DNA of 64,000 nucleotides from Tetrapyrgos nigripes (taxonomy: Eukaryota; Basidiomycota; Agaricomycetes; Agaricales; Campanellaceae): assembly GCA_013368315.1 (NCBI GenBank), contig JAACJM010000004.1, positions 62,001-126,000 on the forward strand, given 5' to 3'. A program made the position numbers and the translations under genes. The notes beneath the pieces are model-generated. The model made no database searches and was not told where the DNA came from. It saw nothing but the letters and a program-made list of their open reading frames with translations. This document shows, one piece after another, positions 9,086-19,776 of the stretch; position 1 is the first letter of the stretch, and every line of letters starts with the position of its first letter.

Positions 9086-12000
9086 TTAACAAGGGAATGT
9101 GATCGATGAATGATGACGGAATTCTGAGTTCGGTTGCCGAGTGGGGTGGGAAGGAGGACATAGAATACCAGCAATTTGTGACAATGTTTCTCCTCGGAGT
9201 TGTGCTTTCGCTTGAAGCACACGAGTACTTCGCCATATATCTCCTATGGCGACTCCCAGTGAACGCACCGTTGTTCCTGAGCGTATCAGGTTTTTTGGTC
9301 GATACGCATTTGGGTGCTGTTGGTGGAAGGTTTCGATCATCTCTTTCACCTTCATCAATCCTGATGCCAGTTCCCATGAATTCTCTGAGTCAGCATAGTC
9401 TAACCATTTGACAAGGTATTGTACTCCCCGGCAGTTCCTCGTTGGTTTCGAATCTAGAATTGCTTCCACATCGTATTCATTGTCTTCGGGAAGTAACTCC
9501 GCTGGTTCTCCCAGGTAGTTCACCCCGTGAGCTTCAGTTTCTTTGTACGGCGATAGGAGTGAGGCGTGGAACACTGGATGAATGCGCCAGGTATTCGGTA
9601 ATTTGAGTCGGTAATCAACTTCACTGATAACGTCAGTGATTTCGAACGGTCTGTGACAACGATTTGCCAACTTAGCTTTTGGCCTCGTTGTCTTCAGATT
9701 CTTTCCGTCTAGTAACACTTTGTCCCCAACTTTAAACTTCATCCCTTCGTTTGTATAGTCCTTGTTTTGTTCCTTCATCAATTCTACCGCTGTCACCAGA
9801 CTTGCTTTTAGTTCCTCTCGGAGAGTATCCAAGTTTTGAAGGCGTTCTTCGACTTTTGGTACGTGTGAAGTCAGATTGATGGAAGGGAAGAGTCGGGGTA
9901 GATATCCATGGAGCAGTTCGAACGGCGATTTCCCGGTTGCTGAATGAACTCGTGTATTGTGGCAAAATTCGGCGTAAGGTAGGTATTTAACCCAATCGTC
10001 TTGGCGATAGTTGCAGAAGGTTCGAAGGTACTGTTCAAGTTCTTGATTGAACCTTTCTGTCTCACCATCTGTTTGTGGATGATAAGCTGTACTGAGTGCC
10101 AAAGTGATACCTAACTTAGCGTATATTCCTTTCATTACTTGGCTTGCAAATTGAGGTCTGCAGTCAGATATCATTTTGTCCTGCAAGCCGTATCGTCGCC
10201 AAGTGTTGTTGAATAATAGGTCAATTGTCCCGTCACTATCAATATCCTTTCTGCATGGAGAAATGACAACCGTTTTTGTTGAACGATCAACTGTGATGTG
10301 AATTGCATTAAAGCTGTCACATTCTGGCAGATCCGTGATGAAGTCGGTTGTAATTGTGCCAAAGGGTCGTTCCGGTATCTCGTTCGGAATCAGTGGTACA
10401 TGCGCCGGGTGGTTATTTGTCTTGGTTAACTGACAGGTAGCGCATCCTTCGACATAGTTACAAACGAATACTGACATACCAGGCCACCAGAATTCTCTAC
10501 TGACGAGTTTGTACGTTTTGAATCGTCCCGGATGTCCTGCGGTAAGGCTGTCGTGATGCATTTTAACAATGTCTCGTCTGAGTTGTTGGTCATTTGGGAT
10601 GTAGATCTTCCCTCAGAACAAGATGATTCCATCTTCATAATTCCATTCCTGTAGATTTTTTGCCAATGCGTGTGGTCCGTTGTTAAAGATGGTTTGTAAT
10701 GCACTTACGACTTCGGCATCCCTTTTCGGGCATTCTTTAATCCACCTTTTCACCTCTGTATCTCCCATTGCGGTTACTGTTCCTGGCCTCGTTGCTCGAA
10801 TCCTGAAGAACCTGGGGTCAAGTAAGACCCTATCTTTGTTGTCGTTCTCGACCCCCTCTTTATGGTCTGATCTCCGAGAGAGTGGGTCACTTCAGTTAAG
10901 GTTTCTGGGCTTATGAGTGAGCGTAAAATCGAATCTGGTCAGGAACAAGGCCATTCTTGCTTGTCGTCGGCTAAGTTTCTGAGCGGTGGTGAAGTATCTA
11001 AGGTTGTCGTGATCGGTCAAGATTTCGATGGTATGTGGTCCGCCCTCCAGGTAGTGTCGCCAGGCTTCAAGTCCGTGTATGATCGCTAACAATTCTTTAT
11101 CGTGAATGTTGTAATTCTGTTCGGTTTCGGACAGAGCTTTTGACAGGTAGGCTACCAGATGCCATTTATCATCCAGTCCTTGTTGTTGCAAGATACCTCC
11201 TGTAGCGTAGTCTGACACATCAACTTCTACTCGGTACGGTTTAGAATGATCAGGCATGAGGAGGACTGGCGAAGTTGTAAATGTATCTTTGAGTGTTTGA
11301 AAAGCTTCGTCGGCTTCATCGGACCATTTCCATGGGTGATCCTTTTTTGTGAGATCAAACAGTGGTCGTGCGATTTTTGAGAAGTCACATATGAAACGAC
11401 GGTAGAAGTTTCCGAAGCCAAGGAATGATTGTACGTCCTTGACGTTGCGTGGGATTGGCCATTTGGTCACGCCTTCGACCTTGACTGGGTCCATCACCAG
11501 CGTATTGTGTGAAACGATAAGGCCGAGGAACTCCACTGAATCGGTTTCAAAAGTGCACTTTTCCGGTTTAGCGTACAGATCGTTATCCTGGAGTCATGCA
11601 AGTACTTGTTTTACCATGTATCAGTGTTCTTCTAGTGATTCTGTGAATATGAGAATATCGTCCATGTAAATCACGACTTTTCCGGAGTCGATCAGGTCCT
11701 TGAATAGAGTGTTCATCATCGCTTGGAATGTAGCTGGAGAGTTCATAAGACCGAAGAACATCACTGTTGGTTCGAAGAGGCCGTGGTTGGTTTTAAATGC
11801 CGCTTTCCATTCATCTCCCTTCTTGATGTGTACGTTGTTATATCCCCATCTGAGGTCGATTTTGGAAAACATCCATGCCCCTTTAGTTTGTCTACGAGTT
11901 CCGATATGAGCAGTAGGGGGTATTCGTTTTTGACGGTCCCTCTGTTTAAGGCGCGATAATCCTGTACTGGTCGTAGTTTTCCGTCTTTCTTTTTTACAAA

Positions 12001-13085
12001 GAAGAAAGGACTTGCCATAGGAGATTTCGACGGTCTTATGTATCCTTTCTCTACGTTTTCCTTGATTAATTCGTCGAGTTCCTTTTGTTCATTTGGGGAC
12101 AAAGGGTATGTTTTGCAGGGGCGTGGTTCAAAGTCCGGTTTTAGTTCGATAGCATGATCCCATTCGCCACATTTCGGTAATCGTTCTGAGGTTTGTTTGT
12201 CAAAGACTCATAAGAACTGATGATATTGCGAAAGAATCTTATCTTTAAGAGGTATATCGATCTGGGCGTTCTGGGCTGCCTCTGCAAGTTCTTGTGCCTT
12301 TGTGAACCCCGCATGGATGTTCAGGTTTGGTGTTCCTGATGTCTCCTCGTCTACTCTTTCCTCGTTCCCCAACAGTTCTTCCATTGCGTCTTGTTCCCAT
12401 TGTTCTGGGATCGTATCTCTTCCCCAATTGTCTTCAGTAAAGATCACCGTTACCTCCGAACTTCAATGGAAAGATCGAATAGGAATCCGACAGCGTCACC
12501 CTGCAATTTTTGATTGGGCAACTGGTTTGAATTGTCCAATTGGTTCCAACCATTTGACTTGGTAATCTTTGTGGTGGGTCCTTGGGTCGACAACTGCAGA
12601 TTTCAAAGGTTTTGTTTTAGTTTTCAAATGGAGAATGGGGGGATTCGCTATGATACACGTTTCTGGGCATCTGGTCATGCCTATTCGCGAGTCTGACCAA
12701 TCTATGTCTGGGTTATGTTCTTCCAACCAGTCGGTACCGAGGATTATATCGTGATCCCCGATGTCCGTCACGTAGAACTCGGCCTTCTCCTCGTGGTACG
12801 CTCTGTTGTCTTGGGAATAGATACAGAGATTTTGGATGGTGTATTCTCGTACCCATCCCATGGTGTTTTCGGAGCCGTCAACATTTCGTACTGGGAATGG
12901 TTTTTTGATAGGAAGAAGGGTGAGTTGATTTTTTTGTGCGAACCGGCCATTGATGATTATGCCTTCTGCACCGCTGTCTATTAGGGCATTTGCATCGATT
13001 TTTCTGCCAGTAACCTTGCCGATTAATTCAGTTTTGAGTGTGATTGAGTGATTGCCGACATTCTTAGTTCTGAAGGAAAGACTCG
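9086..13085 (-). pseudogene. pol: gypsy pol: protease, RT, RNase H, integrase, chromodomain
   Basis: In order on the minus strand: the protease active site ALIDSGAEG (about 12960-12985); RT with [19 protein letters not shown] (about 12000) and the catalytic YMDD (about 11660); RNase H with VDVSDYATGGIL and LTDHDNLRYF (about 11030-11220); integrase with an HHCC-like N-terminus at GHPGRFKTY..CATCQ and the core DRSTKT, STAYHPQTDGETER; and a chromodomain with YLVKWLDYADSENSWE (about 9395-9440). Within the recognisable domains TGA stops occur at 12496, 12463, 12208, 11621, 11594, 10892 and 10613, and one base is missing near 11880. Conserved Arg is expected at several of these sites, so CGA-to-TGA decay is likely. 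Confidence 0.92.
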
Positions 13086-13372
13086 CTCACTAGAGGGGTA
13101 TAACACACTATATCGATTGTTCTTTAACTGTCTGGTGTACTGTTCTACTCCTACTGACGACATAGCAGAGGAGTGATTCAAAAATCCAATTTAGACATAA
13201 TGTCTTTTAAATAGACGGTTGCTTGTTCCTTTTCTTCTCCTTATAATCCTTTAACTCTGTTAACCATGTCGGAAATATCCTTGATCGTGTCTCGAGATGA
13301 AGATGCCTGAGCTACTGTTACTGGTGGTGAAGATGCGATTTCGGCTGTTCGAATAGCACGAGAAGAGAAAGT

Positions 13373-14701
13373 TCAGGAAGTGTTTTGAGATGACGTTTTC
13401 AGGAATGTCGGACATTCGTTGCTCATGTGTCCGGTTTGTCTACACGCGAAGCATGCTCCTAGTTTTCGGAGTCGGTCTCTTTCATCAGGTGTCAGCTTGG
13501 GTAATGGAGTGAAAGACGAGTTAGCACCTGGTCCCATATTCATAAGCACATTGACGCTTGCTACCGTTCTTCGCTGAGATGGGCCTGGACTACTCTTCGA
13601 CGTTGAAGTAGTTTTCCAGCATCCTTGTCTTTCCCACTCCTTCAACCATTCTAAATGGAGTTCTACAGCTCTTTCCTTGTATTCCTCGAAGTCATCCCAC
13701 TTTGGATACGTTCTTCCGACTGCCTCTCGAAGTTTAGGTGGTAATCCATCCTGATAAAATTCCAACAGCACTGTTTCTCCAAAGTCGGACTCTTCGCCAT
13801 ATGTATCGAAGATGCTGTTGTAGCTGCTAATATCTGTCCCTTTCATTCTGGCAAACTTGATCTTTGTCCTTGCCACATCTTCCGAGGCGAGAGCTTTGAA
13901 ATCCTTTTTGAACCTATCACGTATCTGTTTCAAAGTTACCCATCTACGTTTCTCCAGCATGCTCGCCAATTCCTCATCTTCCTCATCTTCATCTCGTTCT
14001 GTTAATCTCTGCGTTGCCCAATCTCCTCCCTTTTCTCCCATAAAGAATGACAGGAATAACGAGACCTGACTCTCCTCAGTAGGATACTTGCTTTTATTCA
14101 TGCGCAGATAGTTGTTAAACAGGGCCAGCCATCGTTTTGCCTCACTGCGTTCTCCGTTGAAGGCGTCGGGTTTTCTTCCTCATTCAGAAGTACCATTCGA
14201 CCCGATAGGAGGTGTATCAGCCATGACTGAGTCGTTTGGATCTGATGGATTTGGAGAAGGAGGTGTAGGAGGACGACGAGGGGCTACGGATGGTCCTTCG
14301 GTAGACGGAATGATGGGAGACGATGGAGAGGAAGTGGGGTTGTCTGGTTCTGGTGGGTTATTGGAAGGTGTTTCTGGTACTGGGTTAGATTCGGAAGGTT
14401 GGTTGGTAGGTGTAGAGGTTCCTTGATCTGATTCAGTTTTAGGATTAGGTTTTGGGTGTGCTTTTTGAATTGCAAGTTCTTGGAGCTGGGTTATAACGTG
14501 TAACCCACTCGGGATCTCTTCAGCAGTAAGTCGTTGAGTGTTATATCTGTTTAGGCACGGTTGTACGGTGCACGGAATCCAAGGATCCTCACCGTTTTCG
14601 GCGAAGTAGGCGGCGTCTCGGGATGATGAGGGGTGGAATATGTGTGGTCGGTCGGCACAGTGAAGGTTCGGGTCTGCAGATGCAGATCGTCGACTGGTCA
14701 T
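13373..14701 (-). pseudogene. gag: gypsy gag with CCHC zinc knuckle
   Basis: One frame from the ATG at 14701, interrupted by a TGA at 14180-14182, then continuing through the retrotransposon-gag capsid block (KPDAFNGERSEAKRWLAL, about 14110-14160) to the zinc knuckle CFACRQTGHMSNEC (about 13410-13450). The first 170 residues are Pro/Ser/Thr-rich and include a Pro-rich stretch around 14250-14400. The frame ends at a TGA at 13373. The 13085-13372 stretch links gag to protease and contains stops in all frames read. Confidence 0.88.
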
Positions 14702-14715
14702 ATACTAATTCTTCT

Positions 14716-15123
14716 TTAAGCCAGGTAATTGGGTCCTAGGATAAAGGAGGAGGGTAGCCCGTAGTCAGGGGAAGGTGATGATAGAGAGTAGTCGACGTGT
14801 TCTCTGAAGAATAGAGGTCCTCTAATCTGAACCACAGTTTCTCCTGTATTGAAGTCCTCTTTCACTGTTATGTATGAAAATATCGAGAGGACTACGTCAC
14901 CTGAGATAAGTTTCCACACCCAACGTCTTGTGCAGATGAAGTGTCGGTCAAAACTCCAAGGATTCGCTCGTATGTTTCTTCTGTGGGAGACCCAGTATTC
15001 AGTGTGTAAGATGTCGAGAGGGAGGGGGAATGGAACTCGTTCATAGTCAGAAGGGGTTACAGTGGGTTCGAAGCGAATTTGGGAGAATGGGGTAGACAGG
15101 ATGGAAGGATTTTTGGATTTCAA
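14716..15123 (-). CDS. unrecognised ORF 5' of gag in the gypsy element
   Basis: 135 residues from the ATG at 15123, without stops. It contains several aromatic and basic residues (WSFDRHFICTRRWVWKLISG) and shows no motif I recognise. It lies between the 5' LTR and gag, where some fungal gypsy families carry an extra frame. A further 71-residue frame (15169-15384) runs into the LTR and is probably leader sequence rather than a gene. Confidence 0.35.
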   Translation of the reverse strand: MKSKNPSILSTPFSQIRFEPTVTPSDYERVPFPLPLDILHTEYWVSHRRNIRANPWSFDRHFICTRRWVWKLISGDVVLSIFSYITVKEDFNTGETVVQIRGPLFFREHVDYSLSSPSPDYGLPSSFILGPNYLA

Positions 15124-15378
15124 TTACAGAGTCGGTTGACCACCCTACTCGAATCGGCGAGTCTGGTTTTATGTCTCGAAACTGTGTAGACGGAAGATGA
15201 CCTCGTGCAACAACTCCTTGAGATTGTTCACGCCTGCCAACCTGTGAGGCTCCTCACACAGGGTAGTGTCGATGGGCTTGGGGGCACCGTAAGGGAAGGA
15301 TGGAATAATAGGCAGGTTTAATACGATGGAAGGATTCATGTTGAGTTTGTGAGGTGGGTGTATGGGAGTTCGTTCAAG

Positions 15379-15905
15379 TGTCAAGGTTGTCGGTACACTT
15401 AATAACCACCCAAGTCACACAATACGAGAAAGCTGGTTACAAGAGACTAGATTGATCAAAAGAGACGGAGAACTATAGAGAGAGAGGTAGAGAGATGAAG
15501 TAGTAAGCTGACTAGGCTCTACACTGCGTAGTAATAGTACAGAGCGGAGACGAAGTGAACAAACTAAGGAATAGGTTACAAAGATCACAGGTATATAAGT
15601 AAAATGTGAATAGATGGGAAAGAGTGAGTAATAATAGACGGTATCATGTGGAAACGTCAAGAGCGAGAGAGTAATGAGTTAAATATGGATAGATGAAGGT
15701 ACTGGATCATAAGGAATGATTGACAGTGAGAATGTCCGTGGAGATAGGAAGCGGAGGAAATAAGAGTGTGAGTCATAGATCTGTAGAGATGGTAACTATA
15801 GACGATGATGGGAAATGGTTGATGTTTATGGGGTTAAAATGGGAAATAGGTAGTAAAGGGAAAAGAGTAGAAAGGAAATGAATAGGCAGGGGGCGATTCA
15901 TGACA
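15379..15905 (-). repeat. gypsy LTR, right (5' LTR in coding orientation)
   Basis: 527 bp, TG..CA ends. It differs from the left LTR at five positions outside the nested solo LTR; four of the five are CpG against TpG or CpA. Confidence 0.92.
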
Positions 15906-16828
15906 GACAGTCTTTTTCATGAAAGAAATTTCTGGACAAGTACGGCTCAACCGGGGGGAATCTGTAAAGAGGACACCTGAATTTCAATCATACACTCTGA
16001 ATTTTGATCATACAAAATTTCATCATGGTGCCCGCTGTGGTTCAGATTATTGGGGAAGTAGGACCTCACAATGACCTTGGCCCAAGTAAATCTCTTCTAA
16101 AAAAATCATGTAGTAGAAAACAAGACGGACCATATAGCAGACGTGTAACGTGTTCGAACTTCACGTGTGCCCAACATTGACGTGATGCTGACGCATGGTG
16201 TGGACACGTCATGGTTCCCTGTCAGTTTCCTGTCAACACTGCTCCTTCCTATACTCTCTGCTCTCCACCTTTCCCTTCTCTCAATCTTTCTGCCAGACTC
16301 GGACTCCTTACTCAAGGGTCAAGAGTGTTCCACACCCAGCTCTACAGTCAGCCCTGGCACATGACTCCACTCTCATTCTCTGACAATTTACAAAAAAATA
16401 TGCAGCGGCCCACATCCCAGTGTGAAACTTTGGTCTAGTGGTGATGTTGAAGGTCTTAGTTTGTTTGCAGAGTGTGCAGAGGAGCATAAACATGATGTGC
16501 ATGTGAGACTGAGGATGATGGACAATTGTACATGTAGGACTAGGTGGGAGAAGCTGCCTGCCAATTTCCTCACTGGTGAAAGCACTATTAAATTAGAAGA
16601 TAAGACATTTGCATTTGTACAGCTTACAGTGTAGTTACAAGACGATAATGTACTGTAATTTAAGTAAGAACGCACAACATATTGTGGATTGCAATTTTGG
16701 AGTAAGAACACAACACATGGACCTTGGTCCAGAGTCATGGACCACACTGGTACATGACCTGATTCTCCTTGAGACCTTGAGGCCTGAGCGTTGTGTACTA
16801 TGGATAGCTTTGGTTATTTTGGCGGTAA

Positions 16829-16923
16829 GTTTTATAAAAGTGCCTATGGTTGAACCACAGCTTTTATAAAACGGTTTGCATGGTTATGCCATGGATTTTA
16901 TAAAGCCCCTGCGTCATGGGGTG
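16829..16923 (-). repeat. right terminal inverted repeat
   Basis: Reverse-complement partner of 6195-6297, with three TTTTATAAA palindromes at about 30-35 bp spacing. The outer end abuts the direct repeat TGTGTTC at 16924-16930. Confidence 0.85.
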
Positions 16924-16930
16924 TGTGTTC

Positions 16931-17557
16931 AGTGAAGGAAAAGTGGTCACCAGGGACGCCTTCGCTTCCATTCAGAATGATGGTGTCACATGGTGCAAGG
17001 CAATCCAGAAGTTGCTTGCCACAGGTGTCTGCAAGACGAGAATCTAGGGAGATACGGATAGGGTGATCCTTGGAGGCACAACAGATACCTGTTTGGGCAT
17101 TTAAATCACCCAGGAGAATGAGCAAGTAGCCCTGTTCATGGGCCAAGCAAATTTTAGAGCATAAGAACTCAAACAGCTCAGTTGTTGTCCACTTGTTCCA
17201 GTCTAAATGGGAACGGGCAGGTAGAACATAAGCGTTCATGATGAGAGTACCAAAGATTTCCACAGTGAGGAGATCAGGGCTGCTAAAGTCATCTCTGACA
17301 TGGGCTGGAATTGACGAATGGATTAGCATAGCAACTCCTCCCCAGGGAGAAGCAAAGTCTGGACGTGAGCAGCTTCTAGTGTACACAACATAACTGTCTG
17401 GTACAGGAATGTTATCGTGCACATAGCAGTGAGTCTCCTGAGTAAGGAAGACGTCAACACTGTCAAAGAAGTGAGAGAAGTCGGGGTGGCTGTAGTTGCC
17501 ATCATACAATCCATTAAGGTTCCAGCTTCTAATGTTTAGGGTCATAGGAGTGGTCAT
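16931..17557 (-). pseudogene. LINE endonuclease, N-terminal part
   Basis: Starts at the ATG at 17557 with RSWNLNGLYD, then VFLTQETHCY, WGGVAMLI and LLILLGDLNAQTG, the Asn, Glu and Asp/Asn motifs of AP-type LINE endonucleases. It stops being colinear exactly at the transposon duplication and resumes at 6187 in frame. The first half shows no stop, so the endonuclease may have been intact when the TIR element arrived. Confidence 0.85.
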
Positions 17558-17577
17558 TCAAAGAAGTAGCAGCAGAA

Positions 17578-17770
17578 TTGGATAAATTGGTACAGGATGG
17601 TACAGGAGGTGGTACAGGAGGACAGCAATTGAAGGGTACAGAAGATTGTACAGAGGATGATACAGGGGATTGTGAAGGTGAGGAGGTTGTGGAAGTGAGG
17701 ATGGGGTACAGGGGTTGGTACAGGAGGGTACAGAAAGCGGTACAAATACAGGAGCAGATGGAATACAGGC
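17578..17770 (+). repeat. GGTACAGG-type interspersed minisatellite
   Basis: The words GGTACAG(G) and GTACAGAGG recur about a dozen times with irregular spacing. On the minus strand they would code a Pro/Ser/Thr/Cys-rich low-complexity stretch 5' of the LINE endonuclease, possibly the remains of a LINE ORF1 or leader. 17771-18321 holds a TATA-like element (17956) and a short open frame of 40 codons from about 18032 that I cannot assign. Confidence 0.45.
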
Positions 17771-18321
17771 AGCAGGCTTTTGTAAGGAATTGGGGGAAAC
17801 AGGAGTAGAATAAGTACAGGAAGGGTGAAGGGAACTGGTAGTACAACCAACTAAGCTGGATGAGGAGCCATGAGGCACTGGAAGGCATTCTCTCCCTCCT
17901 CTCCTATCCTAATACCCTATAATCTCTACCTTAACTCCTCTGCCACATCTACTTGTGTATAAATTGTGTCTCCCATTCCCAACTCACCTCTAAACATCTG
18001 AGGCATCTGTCTTTCGCTCTGGATCCCTCCATTATGGACAACAACTTGTACAACCCTGCCAACCATCCTTCTCATCCCGCCTTGCCTGCCAATTCCTTCG
18101 CGACAATATCAACATGGAGAGCTGGTGTTTTGGCTGGAAGAGCTAAGTGTAGGTGACGGGGGGCCAGTCAGTGGACACAGTATGTGCAACACAGGGACTC
18201 TCTTGGACGTTAAGAAGGTGTATTAGGACTACTTAGACTGTCAAAATTGTAGCGCATTAACCAGTTATGCTACTTGTCCTGCTTTACAGATGGTGTTTCT
18301 AAATCATACCCAGTTCCCCAG

Positions 18322-18779
18322 TGTCAAGGTCGTTGGTACACTTAATAACAAACCACCCAAGTCACACAAAGACAAGATTGATTGAGGATAGAGAGGTAGA
18401 TAGAGAGCAAGAGTAAGCTGACTATGCTCTAACACTGTGTAGTACTAGTACGGAGTGGAGACAAAGTGAACGAACTAAAGGATTAGCTAGAATGTCTAGT
18501 GGTTTATATAGAAGAGCAATGAATAGGTGATAGGAAAAAGATAGGAGAAATAGGAGAAACATAGGAGAAAGTGGAAAAACATAGGGGAAAGATAGGATCA
18601 ATAGAATGGAAGATTGATTGACAGTTATTATAGAGTTTGACAGGTTCTATAATGTTCAAAGTCAGTAACATAAGGTTTTAAAGGTTTATCAGGAAATGCA
18701 ATAGATGAATGATAAGAAAATGGGTTCAATAATGAAGTAGAAGAAGAAGGAGGACAAAGAACTGTAGCAGTTCGTGACA
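18322..18779. mobile_element. solo LTR related to the gypsy LTR
   Basis: 458 bp, beginning TGTCAAGGTCGTTGGTACAC and ending GTGACA, flanked by CCCAG (18317-18321 and 18780-18784). The first 170 bp are clearly related to the gypsy LTRs at 7.7 and 15.4 kb, with small indels; the rest diverges. No internal domain remains, so it formed by LTR-LTR recombination or is an old relative. Confidence 0.85.
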
Positions 18780-18784
18780 CCCAG

Positions 18785-19776
18785 TCCTGGAAATGATCGA
18801 TCGTTTGCTTCTGTGGGATGTGCAATTGCAAGAGGTCAATTTGCAAAGACACATTAAGGAATATTTGTCCAAGTCTCTGTTTGAAATTACCCTTGACCTA
18901 CGGGTGTACAATCATCTTTTTTACTACTCTCCTCTACAGCATGATTCCTCACAATGTGTCTTCAGGCCTTGTCTAAGCTGGTAAGTACTAAGTACAAGTA
19001 TAAGTATGTAGTACAAGTATAAGTATGTAGTACAAAACGCGCCTCTGGTCTGGGAGGCCCTCATACCCTTCAACAGTTCCCTGCTCTCCTTTCGACATCT
19101 TCCAGTGCTCTTGTGATGAAATCCATTGCTGAGCAGCTCAACAATCAATTCCCGACCACTCTTGGCCAGATTGGTGTCATAAAAGATCGTTCGTTAGATT
19201 GGAACTTGCCAGTATGTGTATGAAGCACTCACCACTGAATAGAACCTGTATGAGATGTTTGGGAGTTGTATATGCAGAGTACTAGTATAAGAAAGGCTGA
19301 AGAAACAGCGTACTCGGTCCGCCGTTGAGACTTAAGATCTTAGCAGCTATAAGATGTCACAGGTGTCAGTCCGGTCTGCAAAGTTACCGAAAGTCAATGT
19401 TGAGGCGTGAGTAAATGTCAGCCTTAGTAATCCAATTTTGATGGCGGCCATTTTGACCCCACAAGGCCTTCCTCTCTACTTATAGAGGTCAGGGATAGTA
19501 TGCTATCCGTCCTAGTTTACATACTGTGTTTCTGGGTCATGCCAACTTCAATTGAGCACGATGATGAAGAGGAAGAGCCTGTATAGACCTCCAGAGCCTT
19601 CTTCATGACCGTCATGATGGCTTTCCATCACTAACATCGATGCTGAGTCGTACGAATTGGGCCTGGGCAGTTGCACAAGTATTAAAGAATAGGCGCCGTA
19701 CATCCATAAATCATATACGTACGTGCACAATGATCACTATACTATTGAGCAGCGAGCTACAAAGATGGACCCAACT
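18785..19776. other. intergenic with short tandem repeats
   Basis: No gene recognised. At 18985-19035 a 19-bp word (AGTACAAGTATAAGTATGT) is repeated about two times in tandem. The stretch separates transposon debris from the transporter gene. Confidence 0.5.

Larger units (their letters stand above)
7721..15905 (-). mobile_element. Ty3/gypsy chromovirus LTR retrotransposon
   Basis: Two near-identical LTRs (7721-8405 and 15379-15905) begin TGTCAAGG and end TGACA. The insertion is flanked by the 5-bp duplication GACAG (7716-7720 and 15906-15910). The coding strand is minus: gag with CCHC knuckle, aspartic protease, RT, RNase H, integrase and a C-terminal chromodomain, in the order of Ty3/gypsy elements. 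Extra short frames lie 5' of gag (14716-15123) and 3' of pol (8671-8889). The element carries TGA stops and one single-base frameshift and is not autonomous as it stands. LTR identity of about 99% (excluding a nested insertion) points to a recent insertion. No clear tRNA primer-binding site was seen next to 15378. Confidence 0.93.
6195..16923. mobile_element. non-autonomous TIR DNA transposon hosting a gypsy element
   Basis: The ends are inverted: left CAGGCCATAACACACA, right (reverse strand) CACCCCATGACGCAGG, both followed at the same distance by TTTATAAAA. Similarity continues for about 100 bp. The flanks share the 7-bp direct repeat TGTGTTC (6188-6194 and 16924-16930), or 9 bp with one mismatch. 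Without the gypsy insertion and its duplication the element is about 2.54 kb, and no transposase frame was found, so it is non-autonomous. The CAG start and 8-9 bp duplication are compatible with hAT- or MULE-type mobilisation; the sequence does not decide. It lies inside the LINE endonuclease. Non-repeat internal sequence at 7121-7720 and 15911-16828 has no recognised gene. Confidence 0.85.
2598..17557 (-). mobile_element. LINE-type non-LTR retrotransposon, split by a nested element
   Basis: This minus-strand element holds, in coding order, an AP-type endonuclease (16931-17557 continuing at 6187), an RNase H-like region (to 5331), reverse transcriptase (about 5330-4119) and a C-terminal region with a CCHC-type zinc motif (about 4118-2860). 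It is interrupted at 6195-16923 by a TIR element. Removing that element and one copy of its 7-bp target duplication joins the endonuclease in frame across FTEH and RNGE. The LINE has several stops and frameshifts, so it is dead. A 3' tail on the left side could not be placed; the tRNA and tRNA-like remnant lie within 0.5 kb of it. The limits are approximate. 2598-2859 is a 3'-UTR-like region without a recognised gene. Confidence 0.85.

Noticed and set aside
10613..14182. TGA as a recoded amino acid (Arg, Trp or selenocysteine)
   Set aside because: Host genes in the window end at TGA normally (for example 19777, 34318, 53568), and CpG decay explains the pattern.
15340..15378. tRNA primer-binding site of the gypsy element
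   Set aside because: The sequence next to the 5' LTR (CTTGAACGAACTCCC) lacks the usual TGG start and matched no tRNA 3' end I could recall.
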